Shown here piece after piece: positions 14,401 through 27,200 of a stretch of DNA of 64,000 nucleotides. Source of the stretch: Branchiostoma floridae (taxonomy: Eukaryota > Chordata > Leptocardii > Amphioxiformes > Branchiostomatidae); NCBI RefSeq assembly GCF_000003815.2, contig NC_049983.1:6223669-6287668 (forward strand), in the 5' to 3' direction. Each line of letters starts with the position of its first letter. Within the stretch, counting starts at the first letter, position 1. Under the pieces are notes generated by a model, which saw nothing but the letters and a program-made list of their open reading frames with translations, made no database searches and had not been told where the DNA came from. The translations under genes and the position numbers were made by a program.

Positions 14401-17400
14401 GGCTGTAGAATAGCCCAACAGACAAAACAAGCAGGTAATGCAAGACAAAAATAGGAAGATGCCAAATCATGGAACTAAAAAGCCTTTGGTGTTGGGATCA
14501 GAGAAGTGGTGACCTTTACCACAGTGCCACAGACTAATGACCTTCCAACATTAGGACAATCGCAACACCGGTCGGTAACACACAAGTCACATCACCTCCT
14601 TTCTGACAGGAGACATGCCCATTTTCTTACATTGTACGAAATATCTAATGTATGTATGATCGTTCCCTCTGACCAGTATCTCAGACATGCCCAACGTTAA
14701 ACCAGAGGAAATCTGACTTGTGACTTCCACACTTGATTCAAAATGTCAGTTCTTTCCGACCAAGGACGTTATGTTCTTGCATGGCAGGCACTGTAAAAAA
14801 GTATACACTAACATATTGACTACAGTCATCTTGTTGTAATGTTTGAAGACTTCAATTTTTGCGAACTGGCAAAAACCTTTAGGGCCTCAAAGCTATTAAA
14901 GGCAACTAAAACGTATATCAGACCATTTTCATATGCCCGTTACACACTCGTTCTCATTGAAATATCGAATATGGCATTTTTTGGTCGAAAAATAAATCGG
15001 CTTTATTTTCAGTGAAAACTACGTGGTTGTCTAGGAAAATTCCTCCTTTAACCATAGCCAAAAATGGCAAGTTGAACTTATTATTTTCGGCCCCATTGGT
15101 AATGCATTACAGGGCATGTAACAAACGTTACCGGTAACGTTTGTTACAACAGTAGACTTTACCCTGTTTTCTTCGAAAGGACTCACCTTATTGACTACAC
15201 CATTTAGGTATAAGTGAACGTCCCTCAGAGGAACATTTAAAAAGTGGGCAGCTTTTTTACACCTGGTCAAAAAGAAAGCTTAGACAGCATCGAACAATGG
15301 TAACGTTTGTTACAGTCATTTCTGTACAACATTTTGTTAAGCAAGGTGGGATACAAATGACAGTCAACAACCCTTTCTTGTTTCTTTAAAAATCCAGAAA
15401 AACTGTACAGCGTCACAAAAACGATCATTTCTAGTCTTATACGTGGATAATATAACCGTGGCAACCATCGTACTCGTGGTGGTAACGTTTGTTACAGAAT
15501 CTGGCGACAGGCATGAACCACCTCACACAGCCTCCAAGATCAGTGACAGGAGCGATCTGACGTGATCGGTCAGAGGGCCTGGGTAGTTGGTTTCACCTAC
15601 CGAACAATCATTCTGGGAACTGAATTGTTACATTTTTGGCTACTATTTGAATTCTTCGTTTCTTCTCAGGCGACAGCCATATTTCAGGGGGTGAAATCCC
15701 ACCCGTGGCTATAATAATCTTCTAAGCCATCAACCAATACGAATGTTGTTGTGCATCATTTGTAAAACATTACAGGGGTTGTGGAAAAGTGAAGGAACCA
15801 GTGATGTTGTCTATAATTTGCTCCATATCAAGGCGTGAAGTCAGGCGACAGCATTTCGACATTTAAATGAGAACGAGCCTACAGGCTCAATGACAAAGAA
15901 AATTCCCTTAGGCATTGGAGACCATCCTAGTTCTAGGCACATGCACATGTGGAAACTTGTAGGTTGTAAGTTTTGTAATCTTTACAACAGTGTAGAAAAA
16001 GGCATCGGTAGTTTTGTATCCAGTGTGTCAAGTTTTACAAGCCTGCCAGAATCTTCAGTTAGCTACGTTTTACACCAGATATTACAATGCTCCATTCTAA
16101 CGGGTCTCCATATATAAAATTTTGTTATAGACTTTGTTTTTGGTTTGCCCTTATGTTAACAAATGAATGGTTAGGCATGATAACACACCATTAGACTAAG
16201 TGTGTTGCAGTTTGTCCAACGCAGCAAACCTGCACTGCACCTGATATATAGTCAATGAGGTTATATAGACATGTCTAGATATGCCTATATATGTCGATAC
16301 AACTTCCTTTATAATGTATACCATCATTGATCAAGAAAAGTACAATATACTTGACGTATTCATCCCAGAGTAACCTTGTTCTTGACCTTTTGTTATGGTC
16401 TTGTTTCTAGATAAATTTTTAATATGCATGACGCAGCCCTGCATCCACATATCCTGTGTCACATATGTGGTGCCCCGGTAACCCCCATGCAGAGCCTTTT
16501 TCATTGTGTACGACATACTAGATATACGCTGTGAATTTTAGTAAGGTATCTACTAAATGACGAAAAAGAGCAAAAGATTTGTAAAAAAATGTGTGAAATC
16601 AAGGTAATTCATTATCAGGTATCCTTATAACCCCCATGTAGAGCCCAAATTAAAATTTCCAATCAATTATGATATTTTTCACAGTTAAGTATGATTTACG
16701 AGATGACAGGAGCAAAATCACGCGTCAGAGAACTTGACTCTCTGCTGTTTTGGCTTGAAACATGACTGAGTACACCCTTAGCAACGGCCTTAGCAACAGT
16801 TTTGCTAACGATTCTGAAAGAAATGACGTAAAAAAAAAGCACATTTCTGCATCTGTTACATGTTAAACATTTTAACACGATTCCTTGTACTTCTACTGAT
16901 GTAATCAGAGTAAAATACTACAGAAAAGTAAGTTCTTTGCATCAGTTTTGTTGTGGAGTACGATCTGAAACCTCCTTAACAACAGCCTTAGCAACGGCCT
17001 TAGCAACGATATTGTCACTATAAGCTGGCAGATGTGTCATTCTTCACACATTCATATCTCCGGATTTCATTGATGGATTTCGATCATTTAAAGCTTAATA
17101 TGCAGAGAAGGATAGGTACGGTAAGTCTAACTCATCAGGCAAGGCCCCATAGGTAATGTGAATAAATGAACGATATTGGAAAGTAAAGTATATATTTTTC
17201 ACCAGAAAATCACCAAAAAATATGATTTTAGGCAGTCATAATTTCGTGTTGAATCACAATATCAAAAATCAATTGATATTTTTATGATCCTCTTAGCAGG
17301 TTCTACCAGCCTGTGTAATTTTCGTGGAAAAATATTGATGTTTAATTTTTTGCCCCTCCCCCTTATTGAAGACACGAAATTTCCAGATCATTTAGGTGGT

Positions 17401-18247
17401 GATAGGTTTGAAGGGTGATAGCCGGTAAAAAGCTACCATACCAGAATGGCTATCACGTCAAAATATATGCCACAGGCCTTCTACTATTCAAAAATAACAA
17501 GGAGAATTTGCCACCCCGGAGGGTACCGATATGTGAAATTTGGGGTGCTGGCCCATGGACTAGTAGGTGCAATCTGCAGCTGGGGACCCCTCTGGCTATT
17601 GGAAAATGACAAAAAAATCCCCAAATATATCATTTTGACGTAGTCTATGACAAAAATTATACATGTGTCATTTGAATAAATATCTAGTGCACCCTTTTAC
17701 CAAAATTTAGGTCATTTGGTTTTAAAACCAGAGCACAAGAGCCAAAAGTGTACTTTTTGGTCATAAAATGGCCAAATAATCGCAAAATTGAGCATTTTAT
17801 TGTAACGTATGCCTCAAGTGTTATTGAATCCATGTGCGCATATGTCTAGGGCACTCCTATCCTAAATTTCAGGTCATCCGGTTCTAAAACCAAGGTACAG
17901 GAGCCAAAAGTGTCCTTTTTTGGTAAAAAAATGACCAAAAAATCGCAAAAATAAGTATTTCGTTATACTGTACACAAAAACTGATATTGAATCTATATGG
18001 GGGACTTATCAAGGCACATCTGTACCAAATTTCAGCTCATTCGGTTATAATACCAGGGTACAGGGGGCCCAAATATACAGTTTTGGTCTTAAGATGACCA
18101 AAAAACCTTAATAAAATCATTTAAGAGACAGATATGGAAAAAATGAAAAAAACGTCCGAGGGTATTGGCCCACTCTACCCTTGTGCCAAATTACAAGTCA
18201 TTCGGTTGAGGAACAAGGGAGATACCGTGTTCTGAAGATTTGACAGG

Positions 18248-18278
<31 letters not shown>

Positions 18279-21200
18279 AACATTACGAATACAATATATT
18301 TCACCATACCTATGGTATGGCTGAAATATAATTATTATTGGTTTCATTAGTCACATTTTGAAACAGAGTCACATTTTGAAACCAAGTACCGATTGGGCTG
18401 TCTGCAGGAATGAAGTAAAAGTATACACCAACAAATTCTCATGACTTGCTTTTCTTTCGTTTTCTGTGCCTTGTAGTCTTTTATGCACTTGACGTTCCCT
18501 CAAACTGCCTGTCCAAGGGCAGGGTTGGAAATGTGACACTAGCATATTAACTGGAGGCTTTGGGTACCATTGACTGAGCCTACGAATAGCTACATTTTCA
18601 CCTATCGTGTGCCTCGGCTCGTGTCAAGTCAAAGGTTTTCTGTGTCCACTCTGTCACGTTATCGGCTCATTCCTTCCTCCGCCTGTCATTCCATGAGGTG
18701 GTTATTCAATATGTGTAGAAAATAGAGCATGTTCTCATTGGGAGGCCTGTATCATGCCCATTGAGCGGAATGATCCGAGGGGCCGTCATTACCGAGTATG
18801 GCGTGTGAATGTGCTCCCATGGGACGGGTTACCATCGTACGGTTGCGTGGTTATGGCCCTCCTGATACGGTGGCTTGCCTGCCGTCCAAAGCAGATGGAA
18901 TATTAAGAGGGCTGCTTTGTATAAGTCCTGAACTGCTTCACAGCAGATAGTCAATAGGAAAAGAAGTTGATGTTTAAGATATGGTGCAGTATGTGATGCC
19001 ATTGAAATGCCAGTGAACTACCACTCAATATATTTTTTTTGCACTTCCTTTACAAGATTAGTGCTGTTTTGTGACTGCGTAAAGGAATTTGGGGTAAAGC
19101 AACAAATAAGTGTACGTCTTTATGTATGTATGAGTAGTTTATACGTGTTAGAGTTGTTCATAGACATAGATTCTGAAGTGATTTCAGATTTTCAAAAAAG
19201 GGTTGTTTCAGCCTGAATCAAAAGATTTTGCATGATTCCTCCTACTTGTACAGGTATGTCTGTTTGCACTGGCTTGTGATGCAAGAAGTCGTTTACAGTT
19301 TACAGGCTGTTTAAGAATGCATCTAGTACTAGTAGTCAGAAAAGGGTAAGATGTTATGGCTGATGTGAAGTGTAAAGAACTGAATGTTGACAAATACACA
19401 ATGTAGTCAACATTTGTCAAGGGACCGATTCAGCCAAATCGTAGAATGAATTTCTGCATCAGACTGTTTGAATGTACTGGTTTGTGTAGCAAGAAGCCAT
19501 CAAGATTTAAAGCTGTTCAATCATCCTGTAGCCCCAACAGTCAGAAAATGCTGACCAAGGCAGAAGCAAAATGGTTCTGCCTCTGGGGAAGTAGTCACAC
19601 TGGTGACACTTAGCTATGGACCATAGACCATTCGTCTGGAGGGAGTCATTACTGGCTGTGGTGCCATTTGACAAACGGTGTTGTTATGTAGGTCATAAAA
19701 CCTGGATGTGCAAGGCATGCACTTTTTGTGAACTTTAGACAAGCTGAATTTACATGAAGTACATGTACATACCACTGGCAGAGTGGTCAAGGGGTCTTTG
19801 CAGGGATTATTCATGTAGTCCATATTGTAGAATGGTATTCTTTATGTTAATCAAGTCCACATAAGCATTTATCTACAGGACTACATTAATGCTGTCAAGT
19901 TAATATTTGCTCAAGACCATTTTTAAAGCATGTACAGGTATATGACATGTATATATGCAAGAGCTGGAGAACTGAAAAGATTTAGCACAAATAAAGGTGT
20001 CAATTTAAATTGTTGGAACCTGGTGATAAAAATGTGGTGGTGAAGGCTGCCCACACGTATGGTTATGTTACTGCTTTGGCAACAAAGTATAGATGATCAA
20101 TTGGAAGGATGTAGCGAATTAGCTCCAGTGCAGAAACCATGTCAACTGTGACAGCCATGAACAGGTAGAAGCCAGAATGATATCGACATCTCAGATTGGC
20201 AAAAATGAAAATGATGAGCCTCACAATCCTAAGCCTTAAGGATGTCTAGTTTTTGTACAACAGTCCATGGATGATTATGAAATCATTGTGCCATTTTTAA
20301 TGAAGTCAACATAAAATGAGATGCCAATATAGTTTTACATGCTAATGACAAAAGCTACAAGTGATTTCAAACTTCACCCCTTTAACCAATGTCTGCTTGG
20401 AGACCTTTCGAATCCCACAGACAAGAGACTGCTTTTTGGATATTGCAAATAACAAGATAGGCATATAGAAAGACAAGCAAAAAACAATCCTTCACGCATT
20501 TTGGGTAAAGTAATAATGTATACTATTGGACGCATATAAATGTACATAGTGTAATGCTTACATGTATGTGTACTTTGTTGCTTTAGGAGATAGTGGAGCG
20601 TGGCTGTGTGTTCTGGACACTGATCTGGAATATCCGCTTTCCCCACACTGGCTGTTCCCGCAAGTGCAACCAGACCGTCATGGTAGGTGATAATCCTTTG
20701 GGACAACACAAATTTTACGGACTTGTTTATTGCAATGTTTAGCCATTTGCCCTTGCAATGCTTTCCAGAAATTTTCATTTGCAAGCATCATAAATGCTGT
20801 AGTAAAAATTTGATATTCAACCATTATGACAGTGGTTAATGGTGATTTTAAGCCAAAGGTTTGCAGTGTTTTCATCTGCAAAATCATAAAATTAATGTAG
20901 TAGTAAAGACATAATAATCAATGACCCAATACTTATAGCAATCATGATCAACACCCATTGAAAAGGCCAAGGTCCATTTCCTGCAGAAATTGTAACACTT
21001 GCTATGGTGCTACAATTAAATATTAAACACATTTATAACTTCCCAAACAATTATTATGGAAAGGTTGCATAATCATATCAAATGGTTATCATTTTGTTCT
21101 GTAGTGGCCTTTTGTGGAAGATGAAAGTTGGTTTTTGTTAGATGGATTGGCAGTAATTCCAAAGCATGCAGATCCTAACTTAGACCTATGTCACATTTCC

Positions 21201-24200
21201 TGCCTGGGGCCTGGCCGGGCTTGTTTGCGGAAAAAAGAAATCAAAGTTTATGCCAATAGATATGCACAAGGCATGCTAGTGAATTATTTTTGGTCCTTTG
21301 TGTTTTTGCTGTCTTTTGTATCGTCTTTTTTGCTCCCCAAAACTGCTCGACCGGATCCCTTTGTGGAAATGTGACATCAAATATCATTCAAAATATGTCA
21401 AATGTAACTAAAAAGATGACAAAACATGCAAAGCGTTGAAAAATTTTTTTTTAATCTATGAAATTCGTGGAGCGCTATGTCAAATTGCTGGCTGCAGCAA
21501 TGTCACCAACTTGCCACAGCTTTAGTGAGATACCAGCTTTAGAATGAAGGATGGGCCATTAATGATTAAGTGTTCTCCCATCACAACAGTTTAGTGCTCT
21601 CAGCCGCCACCTACATGTAGTAAACCTGTTATAATCACCGTTTTGTTTGGGCTGTAATAAAGGTGTTAAAACGCAAAATATCCTGTATTACTAATGTATG
21701 TTATCCTTCATTCGTTGTCACCCTTTTGGTTTACAACGCATGCATGTTTTATGTGTGTACATAATACTATATCTGGGTTTATGTTTTCTTTACAGCTTCC
21801 CGAATGTTGTGAAGGGTTTTATGGAGAGTCGTGTCTGCCATGCCCCGGTGGTTACCGCACACCCTGCAATCTTCATGGCCAGGTAATATAAATGTATGAC
21901 TGATTCCGTAAAGGCCCCCCTTTTACTCAGTTTTTAAGGGCAGTCTGTCTGGATCACGGATTTAAATGCTGGGTCACGTTTATTTTTCGATGATCGTTTC
22001 TGGTGGCATTTTAGGTGACAAATATAAACAGTCATACGTGGTTGAAATCATAATGGTGTTGAATTTGCAACCTGTTGAAATTTTGATATTTTTTCTTCAT
22101 ACACGTGATTCACTGTGAGGGAAATATTGTCACATTTTCTTAGTTTGGTTTCTTATAGCACTTAAACTTTGTCAGAGTTCATTTACATAATATGTAATGT
22201 TGTCTGATCCGCAACCAAAGAGAAACAGATGAAATTTGCACCTAATATTTATCATGTTGGACTTAAAGAAAGCATTTGTTATTCAAGTTCAGTCGCATCA
22301 ACAAAATTTATACAGTTCTACCACATTTGTGGAAGGATTGACATAACAGGTGACTATCACCTTCGCAAGATGTCAACCCAGAGATCAAACTGTCTTAAAT
22401 CGAGAGTTAAGATTTAAAACCTTTTTTCTTTTATAGCGTCTTGCAACGCCACCCACATATTTGCTGATTTAAACACAGCCACACACCATAATATGTACCA
22501 TTGCCGTCAGCTGTAACTACCCAACCATAACCCTTGATCCAATGTTGTAAAAGCGACCTGGCCACACAGCGACATAAACAGCAATGTTTGACGCCATGGT
22601 TTGATAGGAAATCACTAAGGGCCTGCCCACTTCTTAGATATTGATGGAAAAGAACCATTTAGAGCTGCAACCTTCACAAATCTTCCGTCCCAAGTACCGA
22701 GTTGTCGGTAATAAAGTTTGTCGTCAGGTTTTACGGGCCGGTCAAATGATCAATAAATCCTTACGTGTCTCCTTATAGTAATGAAACTTAATGAGTTTGT
22801 CATTAAGGTGAACACAGTTGAGCACCTGTTTGTGTTGGTCGTAATTTTAACAGTGCTTAAGATGGCAATCATGATTTTACATTCTCTACAAACACCAGAC
22901 ATTGGGTTTTGTTTTGATTACTCGACGTCTTCAAATTGGAGACCAAAACATTGTTAAGCAAAGTTTTAGTGGGTGTGAGCAGTTTTCTTTGAGAACATAG
23001 AAAAGTGTATTTAGTCTACATATAGCTCCTTACCTAATTTTAATCAGTTATAAAAAAAGACTTTGGAACCAATGACAGTAGACATGTGTAGTAATGTATG
23101 AATGTGCAAGAAAAAATCCTGACTTGGTTTCTTGCTAAAAAATCTGCAATGTTTTGATCTTGTCTGTTCTCTCATCATACATTTGTTATGCCTTGAAATG
23201 AGGCTGCCACCTTACATGCAGGTTAAGTCTTGTGTATTGATACATTCTAAATGAATGCAAGATATATCAAAGACCTCACAGCAATGTGATGCAAGGAAAT
23301 TGCATTAGCTTCACATTTACTAAGTATTGCCATTTGCAAGCCTAGGTACTGTAAAGTCATTTATGTTCGCAATGGTTTTATTTCATAGTAGGAGAAAAAG
23401 GAGACTATCGCAGTGTTTCAAGTCTGCGTTGAAAGCAATTCTGTAGCACAGTAACTATACAAGGGAAATAAAATTTCATGGATTTACAGTAATGAGTGAG
23501 GTCACCAATCCATGAAAGTGTAAAATTAACCCACCGTAAAAGTTACAAGATTTACAGTGCACATCTTATCCGAAAGTCTTTCCCTCAGACCCGTCATTTT
23601 CAGCCATATGTATCATGATGATCTGTAAGCTCACGCCACGTCTGTAAATCATACAATGTGAAATTACCATGAAGTAGGATCAGGATTTCTGTTCTCATGA
23701 TAATGGTGGCTTAACTCACACAAGCAAGGAACAGGCAACTGATAATAGGATTTTTCATTAGTATAAAAGCTTCCGTAGGCCCAGCTGCGTCCCGAAGATA
23801 CAAGCTAAACGAGTCTTTTGAAAGTAACGAAATGGAACCACATTAAAGCAGGGCTGGGCTGACATCTCTTTGGTAAACCTTTATAGATCCTTCTCTTGTG
23901 TTGATAGTAATTACCTGGTTGTGTGTTTTATTACACAGTGTAATGGTGGAATCAATGGGAACGGCACCTGCGTGTGTGACCCAGGCTTCACGGGCACGAC
24001 TTGTGAAATCTGCGAGGATAAACTCCTGTATGGTGTCAACTGTGATAAAGGTACGTAGTCTTTCATCATGCTTGTAGGGCTGTATAAAGGCAGGAAAAGT
24101 ATTGGAAAGTTGATGACTAAAGAAATAGATTTTTAGATTCATTCAGTTGGCATTACAATGGGTTAGTTGTATCCTAAATTTCAGCTCTTGCTCTTGCATG

Positions 24201-27200
24201 CTGTGTAACTTCATGAATTTGGATGTATTTATTATTTGTATTTATTATTAATGAGTGCTTTACAAGTCCATATGGCTTGGCATAGTAGAAATTAATTGCT
24301 TTTGAGAAGTCTTTTAGTGTTCTCATTGACCATTTATCTGGAAACTGAGGCACTCAAAAGGTCTCTAATACATGTACATCATGTGATTGACAATGTGGAT
24401 AAAACTTGTAATTTATAGAGATTTGTGCTGTGCTCAATGGTTTGCTTGTTCCATTGGTCACCAGACCTGCTCTGTCAAGGGCATTATACAATCATATGTT
24501 ATCAGTTATAAAGCAGCTGCTTTTGAACGTAATTTACCTGGGGGGGGGGGGGGTACAGGTTATCTAGCTCCCACAACTCCTGTAAGTTGCATGTCTTTCC
24601 AACATTTAGTGTTAGTTGGGTTATGTTAAGTTTTAACATAGTACATCAAGTATTGAATGTGTTTTCTCCTATGTTATCAGAGTGTGACTGTCTACATGGT
24701 GAGTGTAACGGGGGACCAGACGGAGATGGTACCTGTAAACCCAACACCTGTGAGCAGGGCTGGACAGGTGAGAACTGTGACCAGCCCATCAACCCCTGTG
24801 GGCCCAACCTGGACGTCTGCCACGAGAACGCCCAGTGTGATAACCAGTTTGGTAACATAAGGTGAGAAGGGTGATAACCAGTCTTATAACCAGTTTAGTA
24901 ACCAGTTTGGTAACATAACTTGAAAAGAGTGATGACCAGTTTGATAACCAGTTTGATAACATAAGGTAAGAAGAGCAATAACCAGTCTGACAACCAGTCT
25001 GATAACCAGTCTGATAACCAGTCTGATAACCAGTTTGGTAACATAACTTGAGAAGAGTTGTAACAGTTGTAACATAAGAGTGATTGTAACACATGGTAAA
25101 AAGAGTGATAAGCACTGTGATAAGCAGTTTGGAAATATATCTTGAGAAGATTGATAATCTGTGTGATAACTACTGTGGCACCATAAGGTGATATCCAGTT
25201 TGGAACCTAAGGGGAGAACATTACTAACTATGCAATATTCAGCACCAAGGACAATGTCCAGTGTGATAAACACTAGAAGATTGATAACAATGCTATATTC
25301 AGCACCAAGGACAATGTCCAGTGTGATAAACACTAGAAGATTGATAACAATGCTATATTCAGCACCAAGGACAATGCCCAGTGTGATAAACACAAGAACA
25401 ATGCTAACAATTGTATATTCAGCACCAAGGACAATGCCCAGTGTGTTAAACACAAGAAGGATGCTAACAATTGTATATTCAGCACCAAGGACAATGCCCA
25501 GTGTGATAAACACAAGAAGATTACTAACAATACTATATTCAGCACCAAGGACAATTGCCCAGTGTGATAAACACAAGAAGACTACTAACAATACTATATT
25601 CAGCACCAAGGACAATTGCCCAGTGTGATAAACACAAGAAGATTACTAACAATACTATATTCAGCACCAAGGACAATTGCCCAGTGTGATAAACACAAGA
25701 AAATTGCTAACACTTTAACATTCAGCATCAACAACAATTCCCATTGTGATAACTGGTTTGACAACGTGCATGTACATTTTGATGAAAGAAGTTGAGATGA
25801 GATTTACCTTCAACTGAAGGAACTTTTTGCTTGAAGTTTCTTTAAAAGGCCTCACTTTGGTTTTTTGGTTTTGCCTTTATCCACTAGTTGACTGATGTGT
25901 ATTGATTTATTATTCTTCAAAATGCAATGGGATGTTATGTATGAGTATTCCCTTGCAACTTATCCAAGATATCTTTTGCTGTTCACAGATGTGTGTGCAA
26001 GCCAGGATACACAGGGTCTGGACTAGAGTGTATCGAGATGAACCCTTGCCGCTTGCCTGACAGAGGAGGATGCCATCCTGATGTTAGCTCCTTTCACTGT
26101 TTCTTATTGTATGATGTACATGAATTTTACTGTAGTTCATGATGATGAGCTCTGTAACTCACACGTAATGTTCCAGATGATTTTGCTTGACTTTTGTCTC
26201 CATATTAGCACTGTATATATAAGCGAATATATGGACTTAGAGGAAGTGTGTTAAACACTTGTCTTGTGTATCCAGGCTACCTGTATCAAGGTGGGACCAG
26301 GTACCAACGTGTGCCAGTGTGATGAAGGATGGGAAGGGGATGGCATATCCTGTATACCTGTGGACAACTGTCGCTCCCTGAACAGGGGAGGATGTGATCC
26401 ACATGCAGACTGCATCTTTACTGCACCTGGACAGGTTAGTGGAGCACTCTCTATTATATTTTGTATTCCTGTGTTTGTGGACAGTGCAAAAAAAAACTTC
26501 ACAAAAACCATCACAAATTAGACCCTCCTTGTGTAAGCACAGCATATACATGTATTTTACACTGGTAGGTCCCCTTAGTTGCCCCAGGGTGACAAGATAT
26601 TATAACAACTGGGTTTGCTTTCAAACATTTTATGTGTGTACTGTAAATATGAGTTTTGAAGTACACTGTCAAGTAGTTTTCAATAGTATGTGCCTACAAA
26701 TAGGGTACACAATACAGGCCTATATGCATATACAGACATTCCTAATATATAATATATGCAAAGAGCGGTTACTCAAGCGATATGTTGGCAACTGAGTGAT
26801 CAGACGTTTCAGATAGTGAATGACTCTGACAAAAGATAGATACTATCTGAAATGGCTGACCATTGCAAAAACATATCCAGTTGCTTGAGTGACTGCTTAT
26901 TGGCCTATCTTATTACCTGGATGTCTAAGTTAACCTTCATCGAGATATTCGTAGATGTTTGTAGATTTTCAATCTCCATAATTGAGCAGTTTAACATAAA
27001 AATAATAGGCAAGGCCTTATCATTTATTATACCTTGCTTCCCTATCATATGGCTCTGTCTCATGTGTTAAGGGTGATGTGTTGATTTTGCAATGTAGAAT
27101 ATAATCTACATTTTGCAACTTTCTTTGTTTCTGTGTCCCACCAGAATGACTGCAGGTGTATGAGAGGTTTCCGTGGCGATGGGAAAACGTGCACACCCAT

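Larger units (their letters stand above)
7395..20586. other. 13.2 kb intron filled with transposon remnants
   Basis: Between exon 4 and exon 5. From left to right: tandem repeat 7457-8410, hAT-like MITE 9714-9978, diverged tandem repeat 10266-10985, long inverted repeat 11090-17562 (with nested MITE 12181-12712, mariner-like MITEs 13822-13981 and 14102-14238, palindromes 15118-15495), Helentron-like element about 17565-18330. The stretches 8410-9700 and 18330-20586 hold no feature I can name, apart from a diverged duplication around 19260 and 19466. Confidence 0.85.

Noticed and set aside
12117-16516. Identical small frames ([20 protein letters not shown]) on opposite strands
   Set aside because: They lie in the two arms of the inverted repeat and are copies of the same non-coding DNA; no domain, no splice context.
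20374-20784. 136-aa minus-strand frame
   Set aside because: Antisense shadow across exon 5, no domain.
21114-21374. 86-aa frame ending in a hydrophobic segment
   Set aside because: Intronic, no family match, no neighbouring exon in phase.
22431-22658. Minus-strand 75-aa frame rich in Cys/Trp ([18 protein letters not shown])
   Set aside because: Looks protein-like at first but has no partner exons, no known domain and no clear splice sites.
24884-25628. Long open frames of 146 aa (+) and 243 aa (-)
   Set aside because: They are made by the 60-bp minisatellite, whose period is a multiple of 3, and repeat the same peptide; no gene evidence.
25237-25740. CRISPR-like array
   Set aside because: Units are contiguous without unique spacers, in a eukaryotic intron.
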